Shown one piece after another: positions 11,868-21,699 of a stretch of DNA of 64,000 nt. The notes below the pieces were generated by a model that was not told where the DNA came from, made no database searches, and was given only the letters and a program-made list of their open reading frames with translations. Location of the stretch: positions 6,747,504 through 6,811,503 of the forward strand of contig NC_088298.1 of assembly GCF_032854445.1 (NCBI RefSeq). Direction: 5' to 3'. The translations under genes were made by a program, and so were the position numbers. This DNA is from Liolophura sinensis. Lineage: Eukaryota > Mollusca > Polyplacophora > Chitonida > Chitonidae. Position 1 is the stretch's first letter. Each line of letters begins with the position of its first letter.

Positions 11868-11997
11868 TCTGATTGTTTTACATCGTACGCAAGTATATTT
11901 TCCACGTACTACCAGGGAGGAAACCAGCATGAGCTCACGGCAGCGGTAAGAGACTCCTGGGTCATTGCGCTGTAGCTAACCATGGGAGCACCTCCCC
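11868..11997 (-). mobile_element. SINE, decayed and internally deleted
   Basis: TTTTACATCGTACGCAAGTA, GGGAGGAAACC, CATGAGCTCACGGCAGCGG and GGGTCATTGCGCTGTAGC are SINE blocks in reverse order with the middle missing. An A-run follows (12018-12031). Confidence 0.65.
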
Positions 11998-12029
11998 TCG
12001 CCCTTCCCAAAGAAAACAAAAAAAAAAAA

Positions 12030-12780
12030 ACTCTGCGATACATGTTTTATTATCGACAACTTATGTACTAACATGGTACAATCGTTCGCCTAGAACATAA
12101 CTTATGTCTTTATGTACAAGCATGGTACAATCATTCGCCTAGAACATACTTTATGTGTTTGTGTACTAGCATGGTACGATCATTCGCCTAGAACATACCC
12201 AGCGCCTTTTTGTACTAGCATGGTACAATCATTCGCCTAGAAGATACCTAGCGTCTTTATGTACTAGCATGGTACGATCATTCGCCTAGAACATACCTAG
12301 CGTCTTTATGTACTAGCATGGTACGATCATTCGCCTAGAACATACCTAGCGTCTTTATGTACTAGCATGGTACGATCATTCGCCTAGAACATACCCAGCG
12401 CCTTTATGTACTAGTATGGTACAATCATTCGCCTAGAAGATACCCAACGCTTTTATGTACTAGCATGGTACGATCATTTGCCTAGAACATACCTAGCGTC
12501 TTTTCAACATCTCTGAAAACTGCCGACCACTTCTCTTTGCATGATTTTGCCCTAATGTCATACTTGATATGCTTTTTTAATTCTTTGGGGCTTCGTGTTA
12601 CACGTCGTTTTGGGAATGGGCCTTGTGATTATTAACCTGTGATGTCCATCTTGGTTGACGATTGGTATACCAATATCTGTTTCGACGCAAAGAGTCGTTT
12701 TGATTTCCTCCACCCTTAAGCCTGACTGTCATTGTATAAGGGAAATATATCTCAGACCTTCAATCAAATAAATAGGCAAA
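12030..12780 (+). repeat. Family B 3' region with internal 49-bp array
   Basis: Starts TTTTATTATCGACAACTTAT and ends with the family B 3' block (GGGCCTTGTGATTATTAACC, GATGTCCATC, TTGGTTGACGATTGG, TTTCGACGCA). A tandem array sits where other copies have one ACATGGTAC...CATTCGCCTAGAACAT segment. Confidence 0.75.
12055..12500. repeat. 49-bp minisatellite inside family B, about 9 copies
   Basis: The unit contains GCATGGTACGATCATTCGCC, TAGAACATACCTAGCG and TCTTTATGTACTA. The period was measured directly (GGTACGATCA at 12271 and 12320). The same sequence occurs once, without repetition, in family B copies at 13440-13500 and 56570-56640. Confidence 0.92.
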
Positions 12781-12821
12781 TAAATCTCGGATAAATCAAG
12801 CGGCCAGTGGTGCACTTCAAG

Positions 12822-12890
12822 CGAGCCGTGGCCGAGTGGTGAAGCTGCGCGGCTTTCAATCGATAAGACACATGGGTACAAATTGTGCCC
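12822..12890 (+). repeat. tRNA-derived SINE head, fragment
   Basis: GAGCCGTGGCCGAGTGGTGA carries an A box (TGGCCGAGTGG) as in Ser/Leu-type tRNAs. A degraded B box (GGGTACAAATT) lies about 45 bp on. It is too degenerate to be a functional tRNA gene and directly abuts an RT fragment. Confidence 0.5.
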
Positions 12891-13065
12891 CCTTTTCGGT
12901 GGACCTACACCTCTTTCATATGAATACTATAAGCAGAAACTATTAAGCAGTAATTCTCACCAGGCCCAATTTTTCTCATTCACTAAACGTTATATTGGTG
13001 ATCTGCTGCGTGTAAGCAATCCATATATAGCAAAGGCTGTGAAAGATATTTACTCACCTTTGTAG
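12883..13065 (+). pseudogene. RT fragment (palm motif C) of family B-type retroelement
   Basis: The 60-codon frame has no functional meaning as a protein. Residues 37-60 (KRYIGDLLRVSNPY, then KDIY) match the catalytic-loop region of a widespread invertebrate RT family, where the motif is normally Y-x-D-D; here it reads YIGD, so a catalytic aspartate is lost. The frame ends right after KDIYSPL. The next recognisable RT block (PYLDNHIP, near 13078) follows after a deletion and in a shifted frame. The copy is dead. Assignment to the same family as the following 3' region is an inference from adjacency, also seen at 56223. Confidence 0.6.
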
Positions 13066-13069
13066 GTCT

Positions 13070-13715
13070 CAAAGGATTTTGACAAATTATCCTTACTTGG
13101 ATAACCATATACCTACGGTCCGACACATGGTGTGTACACATGTCACCTTGTAGCATCTGTTAGACCCTGCACAAGTTATTATTGAAAAAAAAAGTGTCTG
13201 AAGGTTATTCCATCAAACGCTTTTACCCCAAGTTTCTTAAGTTTTACAAAGGAGTATAATTCTCTTGCAAGTAAATATTGATAGAGCGTCCAGAATCTGT
13301 GGCTCTCGGCTTCATGATTGTATCTTATTACGTTTAACCCGGGGCTTGTTCATCGTGTTGAGTTAGATGGCCATGTTGGATATAACAGTTGCAATCAAAG
13401 CTCAACTGAGATTCATATTTTGTTATCAAAATGATATTCTGGCATGGTACACGACTTGAATACTGATTTCACTCAGTCGCCTAGAACATACCTTTTGTCT
13501 TTCTAACATCATTCAAAACTGTTGGCTGCTTCTCTTTGCATGATTTCGTCCCATTTTCGTACTTGTATACTTTCTTTGTCCTTTGGTGGTTTGTTTTATA
13601 TGTCGTTTCTGTGAATTGGCCTTACGATTATTGACCTGGAACATCCTAATTGTTTGACGGCTGGCATACGAATGTCTGTGTCGACGCATAGATTTGTAGA
13701 TTTACTGCCGTGGGG
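13070..13715 (+). repeat. Family B retroelement, decayed RT C-terminus and 3' region
   Basis: Bases 13085-13330 align with the RT C-terminal frame at 56223..56501 (TACTTGGATA, TGTACACATGTCACCTTGTA, AGTTTTACAAAGGAGTATAA) but contain stops and frameshifts. Bases 13340-13715 are the standard family B 3' region (ATTTTGTTATCAAAATGATA, TCGCCTAGAACATACC, GATTATTGACCTGGAACATC, TGTCGACGCATAGATT). Confidence 0.8.
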
Positions 13716-13834
13716 GCCTTTCATGGTAACAGTAAGCGGGCAATGAAGGCTGAAAGAGCCGATTACTCACTGAAAGGTTAATCGTAGGCCACAGTATTGT
13801 GTGTATATCCGTACGTCATACATTGGGAAGTTTG

Positions 13835-13922
13835 CCAGTAACTTGCCAATGTTGGGTGGTTTACCCCGGGCACTCAGGTTTCCACCAGCCATAATACTAT
13901 ATCGTACAAGTGAGACGGTCAT
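13835..13922 (+). mobile_element. SINE 3'-half fragment
   Basis: Short, diverged block: GTTTACCCCGGGCACTCAGG, TTTCCACCAGCCATAATAC, CGTACAAGTGA. Confidence 0.5.
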
Positions 13923-14084
13923 GATCGTGACGTTATCCTAGAAAGTAATACGTCGAATTTAACAGACAGTCTGTTATTTGAGTGATGCTAAAATCTATTT
14001 TGTTATTGCAACAGATTATTCTGTCAAATACAGCACACATAATCTGTAAAGTTGACATAAAGACTCCTCTCTGGCTGAACGTGG

Positions 14085-14225
14085 GTGGCCTTTTAGCAGC
14101 CTGCAGATGGCCGTGGGGTTCCCCCGGGCTCTGCCCGGTTTCCCCCCACCATAATGCTGGTCTCCATGGTATCAGTGAAATATTCTTGTGTACGGCTTAA
14201 AGTACCAATAAAACAAATAAATACA
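14085..14225 (+). mobile_element. SINE 3' half
   Basis: GGGCTCTGCCCGGTTTCC, CCACCATAATGCTGG, CAGTGAAATATTCTTGTGTA, AACAAATAAATA tail. The tRNA-derived 5' half is absent. Confidence 0.8.
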
Positions 14226-14229
14226 ACAT

Positions 14230-14600
14230 ACAAACTGTATAAGATTAACAGGATATTATGGTGAATATGAGAAAACATCACTGAAAACACAAATATGTAA
14301 TTATTTCACCTGTTTTGTCAGGTATCGCGCTATCGCGCGAAGGACATTGCTAATCATGTTTACAGTATTGTCTGTGAAGGAAAATGTTTGATGTTTTATT
14401 TTCAATACAACTAATGCGACAAAAAAGGGATTGTTTTCCTGTTTTTAGACTCGTCAAAACAGTTATTATAAACGGTTGTATAATATTAAATTGCGCGTAA
14501 TTTAAAACGCTCTGTCTAACTAAAAATAGTTGAGTAAATATTTGTCCGGTAACACGATTAAAATCTTGAATCACTAACTAAACAGAAATCATTGTTGTCC
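14230..14600. other. No gene seen
   Basis: AT-rich. The minus-strand 74-codon frame (14350..14574) has no recognisable motif. Confidence 0.45.
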
Positions 14601-14619
14601 ATTCAGAGGAAAATGAAGA

Positions 14620-14905
14620 GAGAAAAAAATTAGGGAAGTGACGTCAATGACTCTAGTAAGGACGTTTCTAGACCAGTAACGTCTAATAAATTGCATTTTT
14701 TTTTACCCAATTCTGCTTACGCCATGGGCTAGGAGGAGTGTGACCTGCCCCTATTTATGCATTTACATGAACAGTTAGAATAACACCCTGACTGAGGTAA
14801 ACTGACAAGAGGGCATATTTCAGCGATTACGTGTGACATTTACCAGCTATCACACTGTTGTTGCTGCTCAGGTTTTCTCTCTATGCTATATAGCTTTAAT
14901 TATAC
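14620..14905 (+). repeat. Family A dispersed element
   Basis: Well-preserved copy: TCTAGACCAGTAACGTC, TTACATGAACAGTTAGAATA, CTGACTGAGGTAAACTGACA, CAGCTATCACACTGTTGTTG and TTTTCTCTCTATGCTATAT. Confidence 0.85.
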
Positions 14906-15024
14906 TATTGGGGCAAAACTTTGATCTACTTTAGAGCAAATTTGTGGGATTGGCTTGCTAAAAAAAGCCTCAGACAAGTTAGATAATTCTCGGACACTTA
15001 TCCAAGAATGGCAATGACCAAGAT

Positions 15025-15160
15025 ATAAATGTTCAATGTATGATACGACAGTGGCCAGCATTATGGTTTGAGGAAACCGGGGGAAAACATGGGGGAAACC
15101 CACGACCATCCACAGATTACTGCCAGACTTTCCCTCGTATGGCTGCGGAGGAATTACAAT
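15025..15160 (-). mobile_element. SINE fragment
   Basis: Reverse orientation: GGCCAGCATTATGG, GAGGAAACCGGGGG, CCCACGACCATCCACAG. Both ends are missing. Confidence 0.7.
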
Positions 15161-15419
15161 TTATGTATTTTGTGGCCTTTCTGTTTATAGTTTTATTATT
15201 GTTACATCGCTCTTGAAAAATTTGCATGATATTGACAATACATAATTTTACCTGTGTATCTGTGTCCTTGACGAGCGCCGTACTAGCCTGAAGGTGAATA
15301 CCCGTATTTGACCGGTGCATATATTCACGATGAGTATGAGTGCATCAAACAACATATTTCCCATAAGTAGGCATAAGAAATTATCTCATTCGATCACAAT
15401 CAGGTTTGGCTCCCTGATA

Positions 15420-15785
15420 CCATAGAAACACACAACGAGAGGTTAGATCAAGTTTGGCCCGGTGTCAGTATATTGTGACTGGGTGGGGTGTTATTTCTGG
15501 TGCCTTCGGTATGATAGTCCAGTCACGGCAGCACTTTGGCGACACGGACTCGCCCTGTCACAAGACTCCTTACTCCTTGTGTTTTACGCCATACTCAAGA
15601 ATATTTCATTTATACGACGGCGGCCAGGATTATGGTGGATGGAAACCTTGGGTCATTACGCTGCGCTAGCGCGCTAACCAACTGAGCCATAGAGGTCCCC
15701 GACCTGTGACAAGAAGACACAGTATATGGAAGAACACACTTAACGACTCCCCGTCGTGATATGGCTGGAAAATTGTTAAGAATAC
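15420..15785 (+). repeat. Family D-type repeat interrupted by a SINE
   Basis: GAGAGGTTAGATCAAG, CCGGTGTCAGTATA, GACTCGCCCTGTCACAAGA and, after the SINE, GACAAGAAGACACAGTATAT match the uninterrupted copy at 44790-44920. That copy shows which sequence was present before insertion. Confidence 0.6.
15588..15698 (-). mobile_element. SINE with internal deletion, nested in a family D repeat
   Basis: GTGTTTTACGCCATACTCAA to GAGCCATAGAGGTCCC, missing about 120 bp of the middle. CCTGTCACAAGA before and CCTGTGACAAGA after look like a 12-bp target-site duplication. The uninterrupted relative at 44880-44905 has the sequence once. Confidence 0.75.
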
Positions 15786-16500
15786 CAAGAAAAAAAAGAA
15801 ATAAAAGAACGCTCCTTTCATTGTATATTTGCTTCCAACAAATATGCTTTATTATAATTTTATCTGGTTGTTTTTGACAAATATAAGACTGGTAAGTACG
15901 TCAGTTATATTCCGATGCACAGATCTTTAAAAAGAAAGAAAAAATAAAGAGAAATTTTATCTTGATATTTAGTTCACTCACATTCACACTAAACTGAACG
16001 GAAATCAAAAGAACACATTTAAAGCGCATACAGCCAAACAGCTAAAATGTGAAACAATTTTAGCTTTTCCAAAAAAAAAAACTCTGAGCAAAAAACCTTT
16101 GCCAAATGTCTGTGGATATATAGGGAGTATTTTACAGCTAGACACCAAACTCTACTACACAGTGTAAAGAAGAGGGGTTTCACATTCGTGAGACAAATGT
16201 CGTCCTGTTGGAGTTATTACACTCTAAAAACATCTGTCTTCAAATATTACACACTCAGCACAAAACGCCTGTATCAGCGAAACAAATTTGGGGTACTTTT
16301 TACAGTGTGAATTACAAATTTGCAGACTTCCGGCAAACTTCTGACTTTGACATGAAACTGTGTTACTCTGTATCATGTTAGCCTAAACACTTTTCACCAT
16401 ATTTTTATTAAATGCCCCCGCAATTAATCAAGATAGATTTATCTTTATAAACTGTTCAGGGTCTGATTTCTTCACAAGATCCGTTCCTCATTTTCTTTTC
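15785..16500. other. No gene seen, AT-rich
   Basis: No family repeats or exon-like frames. If the candidate terminal exon on the minus strand at 16752..16825 is real, this lies beyond its polyadenylation site. Confidence 0.45.
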
Positions 16501-16504
16501 GTAC

Positions 16505-16825
16505 AAATTTCCGACTCGTAAATGTCTTTATTTTAAAGAAGTAGGAAAGTCGTGACTTGCGCTAATGATTGTCACAAAACTGATGCCACACTGAAGCAGG
16601 GGAAGCAACTCGTCCTGGGATGTGAGAACAAATCCGGCCAAGGAGTTCACTTGTAGTGGCACACTGGTTATGAAAGCACTTGTGAGAGGCTCGCCGCCGT
16701 TTGTTTAAAAATAGAAACGAAAAAATTTCCTTTTGAGAGGAGGTCCGTATTTTAGAAGTTGTTTATCATTTCGCCAGCCCAAGTCCGTACTTTGTACTCG
16801 CTGCTGATGTTGTTGACCGCAACAT
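16505..16825 (-). CDS. Candidate terminal exon of an unrecognised gene (coding part 16752..16825)
   Basis: Minus strand: a pyrimidine-containing acceptor TTTTCTATTGACAG precedes 16825. It is followed by two bases completing a codon and 23 codons with strongly C-ending codon choice (AAC AAC ATC AGC AGC GAG TAC), ending TAA at 16752. The peptide contains NNISSEYKV and WAGEMINNF; I recognise no family. A polyadenylation signal AATAAA lies at 16527..16532, giving a 3' untranslated region of about 230 bases. Caution: the opposite strand is also open here (a 30-codon frame ending at the TAG after ATCTGTCA), so orientation rests on codon character, acceptor and AATAAA. An entering intron of phase 1 is required. 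Confidence 0.4.
16527..16532 (-). terminator. AATAAA polyadenylation signal
   Basis: Canonical hexamer on the minus strand about 220 bases downstream of the candidate stop at 16752. It is meaningful only if that exon is real. Confidence 0.35.
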
Positions 16826-17295
16826 CTGTCAATAGAAAATGGAAAATGGTGTTCATTTATAAAGCATAATATTGATAAGTGTGGGTGTGTATCAAAAATA
16901 AGTCAGCAATGTACAAGAGATATAAGAAACATCAGAGGCTGGTGGGATCGCCAGGCGAAGAGAAAGTGAAGAGGTCTTCACACTGTTTTACCACTTTAAT
17001 ACTGAACAAACCTTCATCATAATAAATACACACATATACTTATATTTTCACCAGCACCTCTTTTTAGGATAAAACTAAATCGATGTGATGTTTTTTGCAA
17101 CAGAAGAAGATCATACGACCACTTTAGTCATAGTATACAAAACCTCGGATTTTTAGCATTTTAGTGATAAGAAACACATGAGTGTGCCTGTTTAAGAGAT
17201 TTAGCGCATGTTTATCACCGTTTTAGCGTTAAATAAATGAATCATGCAGTTATTGGGGAAAATCAGTTTTAAGACATTGAACAGTATTAAGATTT
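16826..17295. other. No gene seen
   Basis: AT-rich spacer; it would be intron if the minus-strand exon is real. Confidence 0.4.
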
Positions 17296-17299
17296 CTTT

Positions 17300-17548
17300 G
17301 GCTTATTTATTTATTAGATCGGTGTTTTACGCCGTACTCAAGAATATTTGACTTATACGACGGCGTCCAGCATTATGGTGGGAGGAAACAGGGCACAGTC
17401 CGCGGGATACACACGACCATCCATAGGTGCGGCCGAAGAGGAAGTCAACATGAGCTGGACTTAAGCTCACAGCGACCGCACTGGTGAGAGGCTTCAGGGT
17501 CATTGCGCCGCGATGGTGCGCTCGCCTTCTTGGCCACAGAGGCTCCAG
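17300..17548 (-). mobile_element. tRNA-derived SINE, near full length
   Basis: Reverse copy: TTATTTATTTATTAGATCGG tail, GCCGTACTCAAGAATATT, CCAGCATTATGGTGGGAGG, head GGCCACAGAGGCTCC. A short deletion removes the CTGACAGACCTTCCC block. Frames over it are not genes. Confidence 0.85.
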
Positions 17549-17867
17549 GATTTCTTTTGTCTTTCCACCCATTCTTTATACTCAAGTTCTCTGTCGTTCC
17601 CATGCATTTCCAGACTTTCATGCTTATATTTCTACAGACGAAATGTTTCAGTCTTTCCACCGCTGTAGAAGTTCATCCACTGTGCGCTATACATTTTTCA
17701 TTTTTCAACTTTATAATGGTTCTCCATAAATTTAGTTGATTTTAGTTTGATGGCCTAAATTTAATAGTGAACTACAATTTAAGCTTAGGAGTTTTAGATC
17801 AATTCGGAATTAGTTTCAGTTGATCCTTTTCAACTGTATCAAATTTCTAGACTGAGGCTTTAATAAA

Positions 17868-18790
17868 GATGTGTTCCGTTGTATCTTTATTGTATCTGTT
17901 TCCATCCTGTCTCCTGTATCTTCTGTTGTGTCTACTGTATCTTCTATTGTGTCTACCTGTATCTTCTATTGCGTCAACTGTATCTCTATTGCGTCTACTG
18001 TATCTTTCTGTCAGTCTAATGTATCTTTTTACCAGTCTATTGTATCTTTTTTCCAGTTTATTATATTTTTCTCCCAGTCTCCTGTATCTTTCTTTCAGTC
18101 TATTGTATCTTTTTTAGTTTATTTTGTCTCTCTTATAGTCTGTTGTATATTTTTTCCAGTCTGTTGTATCTTTCTTTCAGTCTACTCTATCTTTCTTTCA
18201 ATCCATTGTATCTTTTTTCAGCCCATTGTGTCTCTCTTTTAGTCTGTTGTATATTTTTTCCAGTCTGTTGTATCTTTCTTTCAGTCTACTGTATCTTTCT
18301 TTCAGTCCATTGTATCTTTTTTCAGCCCATTGTGTTTCTCTTTTAGTCTGTTGTATATTTTTCTAGTCTGTTATATCTTTCTTCCAGTCTGTTGTATCTT
18401 TCTTTCAGCCTATTGCATCATTTTTGCTGTCTATTGTATCTGTCGTCCAGCCAATTGTATATTTTTCCAGTCTGTTGTATCTTTTTTCCAGTCTACTGTA
18501 TCTTTCTTTCAGTTTATTGTATCTTTTTCAGCCTATTGTGTCTCTTTTAGTCTATTGTATCTTTCTTTCAGTCTATTGTGTCTTTTTAAGACTACTGTAA
18601 CTTTTTTCCATTTCATTGTATCTTTTTCCAGTCTATTGTAACTTTTTCCCAGTCTGTTGTATCTTTCTTTCAGTCTATTGTATCATTTTTGCTGTCTGTT
18701 GTATCTTTCTTCCACTCTGTTGTAACCTTTTCCAGTCTATTGTATCTTTCTTCCAGTCTATTGTATCTTTTATTCAGTTTATAATAATCA
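17868..18790 (+). repeat. Pyrimidine-rich 20-21 bp tandem array, about 44 copies
   Basis: The unit reads TATTGTATCTTTCTTTCAGT with variants (TTTTTTCCAGT, TTTTTCAGCC). On the plus strand each unit is a pyrimidine tract ending in CAG or TAG, which looks like a 3' splice acceptor. The leucine/phenylalanine/serine-rich frames (up to 123 codons) are translations of the array. Confidence 0.9.
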
Positions 18791-18816
18791 CAGACATCGC
18801 CAGTATTAGTTGTTGA

Positions 18817-18926
18817 CAGTTACCTGGCGTACCCAGTACAGACGTCAGAGGAAGTACCAGCGATGGGATCCTTTGTTCCAGGACAACGAGCGGTTCCATG
18901 CGTTCCTGTAATCTGCCGGCGTCTCT
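18817..18926. CDS. GC-rich exon-like island, strand uncertain
   Basis: A markedly GC-rich island in AT-rich surroundings, open in several frames. Plus reading: acceptor GTTGTTGACAG, then 30 codons with C/G-ending codons (TGGCGTACCCAGTAC; peptide RKYQRWDPLFQ, ERFHAFL) ending TAA at about 18911. Minus reading: acceptor TGATTTATCCACAG at 18927, exon 18926 to 18824 (103 bases), donor CCAG/GTAACT. The minus model has both splice sites and its one-base overhang would join the 16825 exon in frame. The plus model has the better codon pattern and the pyrimidine array as its upstream intron. I cannot decide. No family recognised. Confidence 0.4.
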
Positions 18927-18989
18927 CTGTGGATAAATCAGAACAAATGTTAATGTTACCTGATTGGTTGACTGACCTTTTTCTCTCTT

Positions 18990-19152
18990 TGCACTAGACG
19001 CGGAAACCGGTAAAACCAAGACTAACCTCAGGTTTCTGGCAGACCTTCCCACATACGGCCGAAGAGCTTGACTTTAACTCACACCGACCGCATTGGTGAG
19101 AAACTGCTGGGTGATTGCAGCGCGACCGGCACCCTGGCTAACCTCGGCCATG
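18990..19152 (-). mobile_element. SINE, 5' half
   Basis: CGGAAACCGGTAAAACC, CAGGTTTCTGGCAGACCTTC, CCGACCGCATTGGTGAGAAA and the head end CTAACCTCGGCCATGG, in reverse orientation. Confidence 0.75.
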
Positions 19153-19153
19153 G

Positions 19154-19381
19154 ATGGCTGCGCAAATCAGTAATTTAGAAATATCTAACAAACATTTATT
19201 GAAAGAAAAGTTCCGACATCACCGTGACCCTATTGACTTTGGCGCTGTTCCTTGGCACTTTCTGCTCCATTTTATTGGTGGCAGTGTAAAGCGAGAGTAT
19301 AGAGAGGTGTACTTGCGCTGTAAGGAGTATGCGAAACAAAAAGCAATCCGAGTAACTGGTTCCAGTAAGAGCTTGATTTAG
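19154..19381 (+). CDS. Unrecognised 75-codon open frame
   Basis: Starts with ATG directly after the head of a SINE. Residues 20-75 look protein-like (PWHFLLHFIGG, then REYREVYLRCKEYAKQKA). I recognise no domain, there is no transmembrane segment long enough to call, and I see no promoter. It could be a decayed transposon or retrocopy fragment, or chance. A second frame at 19470..19664 (starting MSSKKTKPRQ) follows in a different frame and runs into family A sequence. Confidence 0.25.
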   Translation: MAAQISNLEISNKHLLKEKFRHHRDPIDFGAVPWHFLLHFIGGSVKREYREVYLRCKEYAKQKAIRVTGSSKSLI

Positions 19382-19664
19382 TCACGCAAGATTGATTATC
19401 GAAAAGACTGTGTCGTTTGCTTGCTCATTTTTATCTCAATATAATTCCTGTGAACAGCCAACGGGAAACATGTCTAGTAAAAAAACTAAACCGAGACAGC
19501 TATCGGCGCAGTGCACCTTCGAGAAAGTAGAATTGTCTGTGGGCTACGGCAAACCGAAGGCCTACCATATGTTGCTCAAGAGTTATCGCCCTTTGAACAT
19601 GTCCACACTAAGAGAAATAGAACACAACTGTGTACAGTCACAGTCAGGTTTCCTCTCACCCTAG

Positions 19665-20290
19665 CATAGAGAATAAAAGCAGAGCATTGACAACAGTGTG
19701 ACAGTCGTACAGCACAGGGAGAAAAACCAGTTGGCCGAGAAGTTTTCGTTCACACCAGGTACGAGTTCAAAGCCGACCTTGGACAGGGAATTTGTAGATT
19801 CCCCATCTCCCGTTATTACCAAGTTACTGCTGTTACTAAACTGTCGACGACCCTTGTGTGACCGTTTGGACAGTTTACTGTTAGCTGGAGACCAATTGTC
19901 TTTAACCAATACGGGGTAGCATGACTTTTTCCCACACGTGGGAAATTTCATCATAAGCTTGACAAAGCCGGTGGTGTATCGTGTGAACCCAGTCTCCACA
20001 CCCCACCCATTAAACTGATCGTCAGCGCATCTGCGTTAAACAACGATCAAGTGAATTCAGGACAAGTTGTAGTTATAACAAATATGACTGTTCATGTGAA
20101 AATTCACTTTTCGACAAAGGCATATTTTTCCCTTAAAGTTGGGTGAAATCCTTCCGCTTCTCGTTTAAGATTCAACTCCCAAAACTGAAAGTGGGCAGAA
20201 AACCATTTCGGATTCCAATTTGTACCATAAGCAAGCCATATTAATGGTAAAATCACCCCAACAAAGTGTAATGTATACACTCTCTACAGG
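19665..20290. other. No confident gene
   Basis: A family A scrap (TAGCATAGAGAATAAAAGCA) is at 19662-19715. The 112-codon minus frame 19661..19999 overlaps it and shows no recognised motif. Confidence 0.4.
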
Positions 20291-20299
20291 CGGTGTTCT

Positions 20300-20592
20300 C
20301 AACCAGTTAGATTTAACAGTATGCAATGATCATTACTTATTTTTAAGTAATGATAATTTACTTTTATTAATTAATTTATTTTTACCTAATTCTGTTTTAA
20401 GCCGTGGTGATAAGAAGAGTTTACATATCCACTGAAGAAAAGAATAAAACCCTATGAATTAAACGGACAAGAGGCCGGATTTAGCCCGTGATGTTTGACC
20501 ATTTGTCAGCTATCACATTGTCGTCGCTGCTCTGGTTTTACTCTCGGCGCTGCAGCCTTTTATATTCTATATTTTGCCACAGGCATTCCCAA
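20300..20592 (+). repeat. Family A dispersed element
   Basis: ACCTAATTCTGTTTTAAGCC, GACAAGAGGCCGGATTTAGC, CAGCTATCACATTGTCGTCG, GCTCTGGTTTTACTCTCGG. The ATGAACAGTTAG segment is partly lost. Confidence 0.75.
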
Positions 20593-20599
20593 AAAGAAA

Positions 20600-21095
20600 A
20601 AAAATCCAGTAATGGGATTTCCCGAGCGATGAATCCTTAAAGACTGATTTACGTCCTTTCCAGCCAAAATGATCGATTTATATCGCCACATATATTTATT
20701 CAGGTGACAGTTACTCTCAATTGAATTGTACATCATAGAAAAAATTTGTGGAAAATAATTCCATTTATTTTGTAAGACATTTCCCATGTGGATGCACATA
20801 TATCCTGCTTAAAGATGCCTTAAAAAGTCTCTGTTCTGCATTGTACTGCAAACGGGATATTCATCTTCATCCTTCATGTGAGCAAGATGAAAGTTATAAA
20901 ACTGATCGAACGTTTAAAGGAGAATAGGGCCTAGTGTTCGAATTCCAAACATCAATGCATCATTAACTTTGTTACGTAAACAACATTTAATAATCACTTC
21001 TCTTGACATCAACGATAATATGTTCTCAGAAACCATTCCACTAAGCAGGGACAAAGACTGCAAACGAAGAAAACATTTAGATGGTAACTTACTTC
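20600..21095. other. No gene seen
   Basis: AT-rich; a 79-codon minus frame at 20560..20799 has no recognisable feature. Confidence 0.45.
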
Positions 21096-21100
21096 ATGCA

Positions 21101-21292
21101 GTAAATCTAAAATCAAATTTCGACGTTTGTAATTTCAAAAGAATAGGAAATAACAGATATCCGAAAAATACATACTCGAAAAACTGTATAATCTGATATG
21201 ATGTATAAATCAAATTTGGACGTTTGTATATTAAAAAGAATTGTAAATAACAAACAACCCAAAATACACACTCGAAAAACTGTATAGCAGTA
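21101..21292. repeat. 95-bp tandem duplication
   Basis: Two diverged copies share AAATCAAATTT, GACGTTTGTA, AAAAGAAT(A/T)G(G/T)AAATAAC and CTCGAAAAACTGTATA. The two minus frames at 21094..21354 and 21113..21295 are its translations. Confidence 0.8.
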
Positions 21293-21374
21293 CATAACAG
21301 AGTTTCATGCACCAATTGGTCTGGCATACACATTACACGTACAAAAAGTTTCATTACAGTTTATCCCGGCCTAA

Positions 21375-21490
21375 AGTTAGAAGGTTTGTCAGGTGCGTGC
21401 CGAAGGTTGTTGGTTTCCTCCACCCAAAAATCATAGCTCCGTCATAGGGTAAAAGGCTTGAGCGTGGCGCTAAACCCAGGTCGAATTAAA
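21375..21490 (+). mobile_element. SINE2 (related SINE), fragment
   Basis: GCCGAAGGTTGTTGGTTTCC, TCCACCCAAAAATCATAGC, GAGCGTGGCGCTAAACCC: same layout as the main SINE 3' half but clearly diverged. Confidence 0.55.
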
Positions 21491-21534
21491 ATGAAACGAA
21501 ATTCATTTATATGCTGTGTCTATATACATTTATG

Positions 21535-21690
21535 TATTTGTTTGTGTTAATGCTGTGGTCAAGAGTTTTCCACTTACATCACGGGTATCTGGCTTATGGG
21601 TGGAGGAAACTGGAGTGCCCGGAATAAACCACGGACCTTCGGCAAGCACCTGACAAATCTCCTGATTTAAAAATACACAGCTTAAACAGG
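21535..21690 (-). mobile_element. SINE2, reverse copy
   Basis: GTTAATGCTGTGGTCAAGAG, GGTGGAGGAAACTGGAGTGC, CGGAATAAACCACGGACCTT. It pairs with the plus-oriented fragment at 21375..21490, giving an imperfect inverted pair about 45 bp apart. Confidence 0.6.
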
Positions 21691-21699
21691 AAGAGCTTA

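Noticed and set aside
12822-12890. Functional tRNA gene
   Set aside because: A box is present but the B box is degenerate and no acceptor stem can be drawn; better explained as a SINE head.
17869-18242. Leucine/phenylalanine-rich frames resembling membrane proteins (82-123 codons)
   Set aside because: Artefact of the pyrimidine-rich repeat; several frames are open at once.
21094-21354. Two overlapping minus frames of 60 and 86 codons
   Set aside because: Both come from the 95-bp tandem duplication.
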